The position numbers and the translations under genes are program-made. From Saccharothrix luteola (lineage in GTDB: Bacteria; Actinomycetota; Actinomycetes; Mycobacteriales; Pseudonocardiaceae): DNA of 64,000 nt. The notes beneath the pieces were generated by a model. The model saw only the letters and a program-made list of their open reading frames with translations, made no database searches and had not been told where the DNA came from. The stretch covers positions 124,001 to 188,000 of the forward strand of contig NZ_JAJHUO010000014.1 in NCBI RefSeq assembly GCF_020859565.1, given 5' to 3'. Positions 59,130-64,000 of this stretch are shown piece after piece; within the stretch, counting starts at the first letter, position 1; every line of letters begins with the position of its first letter.

Positions 59130-60394
59130 CCGCGGCAGGCGCACCCGCGCGTTCGGCGCCGGCTCCACCCCACCGCCCACCCCCCGGGGCGGTGCTCGCG
59201 GCGGTCGCCATCGCCGTGATGGTGACGGCCGCCCTCGCGGCCACCATCCCGATCGGCGGCTCGATCTGGATGCTGGAGGTGGACTTCAAGGTCTACGACA
59301 TCACCGGCTCGGCCGTGCTCGACGGCGTGTCGCCCTACGACATCGCCACCGACAACGGGTTCCAGTTCATCTACCCGCCGTTCGCCGCGCTGGTGTTCAT
59401 CCCGCTCGCGCTGACCAGCCTGCACGTCGGGTTCGTCCTCTGGACGTTCCTCTCGGTGCTCGCGCTGGAGGTGGCGGCCTGGCTCGCGATGGGGCTGGTG
59501 GAACGGGAGTCACCGCGTCGTCGGGCCAAGTACGCCCTGTCGGCCACGGTCATCGCCCTGCCGTCGGGCGCGCTGGTGATGCACTTCAACGTCGGCCAGG
59601 TGACCGTGTTCCTCATGCTCCTGGTCCTCGTCGACCTGACCCGGCGGCCGGGGCGCTTCCAGGGCGTCGGCATCGGCATCGCGGCCGGGATCAAGCTGAC
59701 CCCGCTCATCTTCATCGCCTACCTCGTGCTCACCCGCCGGTTCCGCGCCGCCGCGGTGGCCACGGCGTCGTTCCTGGGCACGGTGCTCGTCGGCTTCGTC
59801 GTGCTGCCCGGTCCGTCCGTGGCCTGGTGGGGCGGGCTCATCCTGGCCGCCGAGCGGACCGAGGTGACCGGCCCGTCCGGCGCCTTCAACCAGTCGCTGA
59901 AGGGCGTGCTCGGGCAGTTGCCCGGAGTGCTGTCCGCGCCGGGTCTGTGGCTCGCGCTGGCGGTCGTGGTGGGCGTGGCCGGGCTGACGATCGCGACGTG
60001 GGCCAGTCGGCGTGGTGTGGAGGCCGCCGGTGTCCTGGCCTGTGCGGTGACCGGTTTGCTGGTGTCCCCGCTCTCGTGGCCGCAGCACTGGGTCTGGCTG
60101 ATCCCCGGGTTCGCGGTGTGGATGTGGTGGGCCAGGCGGCGCGGTGTGGCGCACCGGGTGGGGTTGGCCGCCCTGTGGCTGACGTCCTCCGCCGCCGGCG
60201 TGCTGACGTACGTCATCGTGGTCGTCTCACCGGACCTGTCCGTGGCGAACACCGTGCTGCCGGGCAGCCTGACGACCATCGTGCTGCTGCACGCCGTGCA
60301 GTTGCTCGCCGCCGTCGGCTTCCTCGGCGCGCTCGCCGTCGTCCTGCGACGGACCGGCCGATCCGTCGCGGAGGCGGCCACCCGGTCGGGCTGA
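59126..60394 (+). CDS. GT87-family membrane mannosyltransferase-like protein
   Basis: ATG 59126 overlaps the GT2 stop; 422 residues with about ten helices. The first loop VDFKVYDITGSAVLDGVSPYD carries the acidic residue used by GT-C enzymes, and FQFIYPPFAALVFIPLAL is the GT87 (DUF2029) hallmark. SPLSWPQHWVWLIPGFAVW is the conserved late segment. It should transfer a sugar from a polyprenyl phosphate on the outer face of the membrane, supplied by its neighbour. Confidence 0.9.
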   Translation: MTAAGAPARSAPAPPHRPPPGAVLAAVAIAVMVTAALAATIPIGGSIWMLEVDFKVYDITGSAVLDGVSPYDIATDNGFQFIYPPFAALVFIPLALTSLHVGFVLWTFLSVLALEVAAWLAMGLVERESPRRRAKYALSATVIALPSGALVMHFNVGQVTVFLMLLVLVDLTRRPGRFQGVGIGIAAGIKLTPLIFIAYLVLTRRFRAAAVATASFLGTVLVGFVVLPGPSVAWWGGLILAAERTEVTGPSGAFNQSLKGVLGQLPGVLSAPGLWLALAVVVGVAGLTIATWASRRGVEAAGVLACAVTGLLVSPLSWPQHWVWLIPGFAVWMWWARRRGVAHRVGLAALWLTSSAAGVLTYVIVVVSPDLSVANTVLPGSLTTIVLLHAVQLLAAVGFLGALAVVLRRTGRSVAEAATRSG

Positions 60395-60459
60395 CCGAGA
60401 GTTACACGCCGGCGGGTCCAGCACGGGTTCGGCGGATCGCCTCCGTGTCGCCGAACGTC

Positions 60460-60723
60460 ATGAGCGGCGAACGTCGTGGTCCTCGTCCGGAGCTGACAGC
60501 GGCGATCGCCGACCGGCTCGACTTGGCGATTCGACAAGGCGACAACATCCTGATGCACGGACTCGTGCCCCTGGTCGAGAAGGCACTCGCCGATCTGCCT
60601 GCTGCCGAACACGAATCCGTCCTGAGCAAGACCTCGACTCGGGCCAGGGACGTGCTCGACGACGGTGGCGCTGAATGCCTGTTGGATGATCCCGCGATGA
60701 CCCGACCGGTCCTGACAACATGA
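60460..60723 (+). CDS. Small hypothetical protein
   Basis: ATG 60460 gives 87 residues, mostly helical (LTAAIADRLDLAIRQGDNIL, then GLVPLVEKALADLP). Codon usage is consistent with coding. No ribosome site stands out and no family is recognised. It may be the tail of a larger lost gene. Confidence 0.4.
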   Translation: MSGERRGPRPELTAAIADRLDLAIRQGDNILMHGLVPLVEKALADLPAAEHESVLSKTSTRARDVLDDGGAECLLDDPAMTRPVLTT

Positions 60724-60822
60724 TCACCGCAGTGGTGTCCAGCATGTCCAATGTGGATCGTTCCGGTCGTGAGGCGGGTGAGTCGCAGCCGTGGACCGTC
60801 CCGGACGATCTGCTCAGGTTGG

Positions 60823-63801
60823 TCAACGACGGAGCAACCGGTACGTCTCGATGCCGAATCGGGCGATGGTCGGGGCCCAGCGTCGATAGGCCGCGGTGGT
60901 CCGGGGTGCGTCGGAAGTCGGCAGCCACGCGGTGAGGCCGATCATCTTCAGCTCCTCGGCCACCTTGAGGATGTCGTCCTGGTCGGTGTTCGTGGCCACC
61001 CCGACGAGGAGGTCCCGTGCGATGGACGGTGTGCCGACCACGACGGCCAGCAGGACCGCCGCCGCCTTGAAAGGCTGTTCCTCGTCGTCACCGAGAAAGC
61101 CGGCCAGTTCCTCGTGGACCGTGATGCGCAGCAGGCGGTAGAGGTTGGCGAACTTCTTGATCGCGCGCGGCGTGGGCAGCAGCGGGTGCAGCGTGGGGAG
61201 GAACGTGTGTTCCGCGGTCGTGAGCGTGAGTGTCTGGCTGGACAGGTCGGAAAGGCTGGCCGACGGCCGGCCAGAGGGCCGACGACTCGGCGGTCGCTGT
61301 GTCCCGACGGAGTCGGTCGGTCTCTCGACGGTGTCGGGCGCAGTGCTGCTGACGGGATCGGTGACCGGTGGTCCTGTCTCGTCGAAGAGGCCGAGGGGTG
61401 GAGGAATATCGGGAAGGAGATCCCGGAGGTAGGCCTCGGCTTGGCCCGGGTCGGGCGGCGCGAGCGCATAGGTCAGGTGGAAGATCTTGTCGAGGTAGTC
61501 CAAGGCGCGGCGCTGTCCGGGCTCGCCCATCGCGTCCGCGGTGAGCAGGGCCGGGCCGTAGTGCTCTTCCAGTGCCCGTAGCAGCCACGGCGGGTCGACG
61601 GCCACCACGACTGCGAACAGGCGCATGCTCAACAGCAGGCTGACCGCTTGGAGCACCTCCACGACCCTGCCCGGCGTGCAGCGGTCGAGGTCGTCGACGT
61701 AGAGGACCACCCGCTGCAAAGGTGGCGGAACGTTGGTTCGCACTCGTTCCCACTCGTCCCGGGCCTCGATGAGGCTGTGGTCGACCTGGAGCAGGTCGCG
61801 GTGGATACGGCCCACCAGTCCACGGAAGTCCTGGTACCGGTCGGCTGTGCCGATGTCGTGCAGGAGCACGCCGAGCCGCCTCGCCGGGTCGGCGGCGAGG
61901 AGTTCGTCCTCCAACTGCTGCACGCGCTCATCGGCCTCACGGCTGCGATCGACCAGGGCTGTGTGGGCTTCATCGACAAAAGCGGCGGCCTTGCGCTTGA
62001 CGCTCACCACAGGTGCGAGGATTCCCGCCACGGCGGCTACGACACCGCCGACCACGCCGATCGCCGTCGAGCCGAAGCGGACTCCGGCGAGCACCGCTCC
62101 TGCGGCGAGCGTCAGCAACACGAGGCCCGGCCACAGATCACGGCTCGTCTTCGCTTCCCTCCACACGCTTCGTCTGGTCGCGCTGAGGACGCGGAACGCT
62201 CGGAAGGGCCGGCGAAGCCAACCCAGCCACCCACCGACTTCCACCCGGGCGACCGACTCGAGTTGTTCAGCGATCTCCGCGCGCGCCTCCACGGCTTCAC
62301 GCAGCCGACTCTCCACGCCTGAGCGCGGCTCTTCCCCGCGCGGAGCATCCGCCGACAACTCGCGGAACATGTGCTCGACCAACCCTGTCCACAGGTGATC
62401 GTCGCTGTAGTGCCAGGCGTTGAACCGGACCTGCCGCACGTTGGCCACGTAGGCGCTTTCCCGCGGCGCACTGCTCGACGCCTCCGTGAGCGCCGTGACG
62501 TGGTCGGCGACTTGGATCATGAAACTGGACTTGCCCGTTCCCCACTCCCCGAGCAGTGCGAGCGAAACCGGCAGCGCCGTGCTCTTCGCCGCCAGCAGGG
62601 TCGCGACCGTGACGACATCGGCGCCCATGCCGAGCCGGTCCACGGTGTCGGCGGCATCGCTGGCCACCGCGGAATGCGGCACCGGGGCCATCGCCTCGAG
62701 TTCGCTCGACGTCGGATCGGGCAAGGGCGCCAGATCCTCCGCGGCCAACGCTGCCAGGTCTTGGCCGGTGAGGCCGACCCGCCGCGAGTCCTCGTCAGGG
62801 AGTACCCCGGTCATCGCCAGGAGCGCGACCAGTGGCTGCAACACACGAGCAGGCGCCACTCGGGGAAACCGGAGGTTGTGATCGGTCCCACCCCGTCGCG
62901 GTGCCGTGCCGTACGCCGAGATCACGTGGAAGGTGGTGGGCCCGCTCCGCTGGAGCCGCGGGTGCCGAAGCCCTGCCCGCAGCATCAGGCGTGCGACCTC
63001 TCGACTCTCGTCGTTCATCGCGTCGGCCGACAGCGGCCCCGAAGGCCTGGGGAAGCGCAGCCACTTCGAGACCTCGGGGAGGTAGCGAAGGCGATCGGCG
63101 TTGGTCACCACCACCGCCCACGGGACTGCGCGATCGGGCAAGCGCGCCGACCAGGCCCAGCCACTCGGGTCGGTGAACCTGTCGTCGGACACTGCCGGAA
63201 CAGCCGTGTCAGCCGATTCGAGAACCATCAGCCCACTCACCGCGCGCAGGAAGCGCGACCCGCCGTCGTGCTCCGATTCGAGATCCTCGCCCTGCGGGTC
63301 GAAGAAGACCAGCAGCCTCTGCTGACCGTCGCGGCGCGTGACCAGCAAGGAGAAGTCGTAAGAACGCATCGAATGGCCGGTGCCTGCCGGCACCAGGACC
63401 TGCCCCTGCGAGTACGGAATCACGTTGCGGTCCCGGAAGCTTCTCAACCGCGGGGTATCGAATGGTTCGACCGTGAGGCCGAAGTCCCGGAGACCGCCCG
63501 CGAGCACCTGGTGAACCTGTGCCGCGAGCAGCGTCGACTTCCCTGCCATCGGGACACCGACCAGCCCGATCACGACGGGAGGGCCATAATCCGCGTAACC
63601 CACCGGAAGGTAGTGCTCCGGCGCATCAGCAGAAGGGTTCGGACAGCGCACGTAGCGGTGGTCGACGGGCACCTCGTCGTTTCGGACACGGGCATGGCCG
63701 TCGTCGCCCCAGTACCATTGCGCACTGTCGTCCCAGACGAATGTGTCGAGGCAGACGGGACAGGTCGTGAACGAGGACTGCTCCGCTGCCACCGACGCCA
63801 C
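60823..63801 (-). CDS. KAP-type P-loop NTPase with an extra N-terminal P-loop domain
   Basis: GTG 63801 behind AGAGG gives 992 residues. A zinc-ribbon-like CPVC (14-17) and C53 precede a first P-loop, GVPMAGKST (82-90), in a GTPase-like domain (to about 340). A second P-loop, GEWGTGKSS (about 415-423), starts a KAP NTPase domain. RFNAWHYSDDHLW is its conserved sensor motif, and VVLYVDDLDRC (about 700) its Walker B. Two membrane helices are inserted at about 550-595, as in KAP proteins. KAP NTPases occur in phage-exclusion and membrane-complex roles. This one has no partner in the window except possibly beyond the right edge. Confidence 0.88.
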   Translation of the reverse strand: MASVAAEQSSFTTCPVCLDTFVWDDSAQWYWGDDGHARVRNDEVPVDHRYVRCPNPSADAPEHYLPVGYADYGPPVVIGLVGVPMAGKSTLLAAQVHQVLAGGLRDFGLTVEPFDTPRLRSFRDRNVIPYSQGQVLVPAGTGHSMRSYDFSLLVTRRDGQQRLLVFFDPQGEDLESEHDGGSRFLRAVSGLMVLESADTAVPAVSDDRFTDPSGWAWSARLPDRAVPWAVVVTNADRLRYLPEVSKWLRFPRPSGPLSADAMNDESREVARLMLRAGLRHPRLQRSGPTTFHVISAYGTAPRRGGTDHNLRFPRVAPARVLQPLVALLAMTGVLPDEDSRRVGLTGQDLAALAAEDLAPLPDPTSSELEAMAPVPHSAVASDAADTVDRLGMGADVVTVATLLAAKSTALPVSLALLGEWGTGKSSFMIQVADHVTALTEASSSAPRESAYVANVRQVRFNAWHYSDDHLWTGLVEHMFRELSADAPRGEEPRSGVESRLREAVEARAEIAEQLESVARVEVGGWLGWLRRPFRAFRVLSATRRSVWREAKTSRDLWPGLVLLTLAAGAVLAGVRFGSTAIGVVGGVVAAVAGILAPVVSVKRKAAAFVDEAHTALVDRSREADERVQQLEDELLAADPARRLGVLLHDIGTADRYQDFRGLVGRIHRDLLQVDHSLIEARDEWERVRTNVPPPLQRVVLYVDDLDRCTPGRVVEVLQAVSLLLSMRLFAVVVAVDPPWLLRALEEHYGPALLTADAMGEPGQRRALDYLDKIFHLTYALAPPDPGQAEAYLRDLLPDIPPPLGLFDETGPPVTDPVSSTAPDTVERPTDSVGTQRPPSRRPSGRPSASLSDLSSQTLTLTTAEHTFLPTLHPLLPTPRAIKKFANLYRLLRITVHEELAGFLGDDEEQPFKAAAVLLAVVVGTPSIARDLLVGVATNTDQDDILKVAEELKMIGLTAWLPTSDAPRTTAAYRRWAPTIARFGIETYRLLRR

Positions 63802-64000
63802 CCTTTACCTCTGCAACCCGGAGTCCGAACCTCCGCCGCGCTGAGCATAAGGGCTGCTGAACACCCTTCCCGCTTTCCGCACATCTGCGGATCATGAGTG
63901 GGCGGAGGAGCCCGGTCGTCCCGGACGCCGGGCTCGCGCCGAACACCGCCGCCCGTGAAGCGGTGACGGGTTCAGACGATCATCGACGGCCAGGGCCAGC

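Noticed and set aside
1..64000. CRISPR arrays, tRNA or rRNA genes, complete insertion sequences
   Set aside because: I saw no regularly spaced repeat-spacer pattern, no cloverleaf-like gene and no transposase or terminal inverted repeats.

Overview
The window is high-GC DNA (roughly 70%) with GTG and TTG starts, dense stop/start overlaps (ATGA, GTGA, TTGA) and actinobacterial gene families: SpoIIE/STAS/RsbW-like switches, GlsB-type membrane protein, UTRA-GntR, IclR, GT87 and a TPR-CHAT protein. The style fits an actinomycete, most likely Pseudonocardiales (Saccharothrix/Actinosynnema/Lentzea-like), but no rRNA or tRNA is present to prove it.

1-10 kb: a truncated flavin amine oxidase fused to a cyclic-nucleotide-binding domain, then a small secreted protein. 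Next is a compact two-gene locus (2.83-4.16 kb): a promoter, a 24-residue peptide gene ending in GYYAYPPV, and a cytochrome P450. It has the architecture of a P450-crosslinked RiPP (atropopeptide/cittilin/biarylitide type) with a core I do not recognise. A DUF6892 protein, a GNAT acetyltransferase and a scattered partner-switching set (RsbW-like kinase, STAS protein, GAF-SpoIIE phosphatase) follow. 10-19.6 kb: the potassium-uptake operon with a 27-residue peptide, kdpF, kdpA, kdpB, kdpC and kdpD, all translationally coupled and without an adjacent kdpE, flanked by decayed genes (ImmA/IrrE-like, GH43, serine hydrolases, erythromycin esterase, HTH regulator).

19.7-44.3 kb is a sulfur-acquisition archipelago. 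Locus A (minus): UTRA-GntR regulator, a short cysteine-ending leader peptide, a 2[4Fe-4S] ferredoxin, a sulfonate/nitrate-type ABC importer, and an AprA/fumarate-reductase-like flavoprotein with a HEAT tail. A divergent SsuE-like FMN reductase lies beside it. Then comes a sulfate ABC operon with an IclR regulator and paired TGTGG-N9-CCACA boxes. A TauD-family dioxygenase is divergent from locus B (plus): a second leader peptide of the same kind, an SsuA/B/C-type importer, a flavoprotein, a ferredoxin, a frameshifted ROK regulator and an NtaA/SnaA/DszA-type monooxygenase. The two loci look like parallel solutions for importing and desulfurising organosulfur compounds, with reduced flavin probably supplied by the SsuE-like protein.

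44.7-64 kb is accessory: a MerR regulator divergent from an imine-reductase-like gene, small immunity-like and membrane proteins, a TPR-CHAT protease divergent from a small Cys protein and a membrane protein (possible defence/cell-death module), a TetR regulator with a nested palindrome, a GT2-GtrA plus GT87 glycosyltransferase pair, and a large KAP-type NTPase with two P-loops. Dispersed palindromic repeats and relics of TPR tails litter 46-57 kb. No CRISPR array, complete insertion sequence, tRNA or rRNA was seen.
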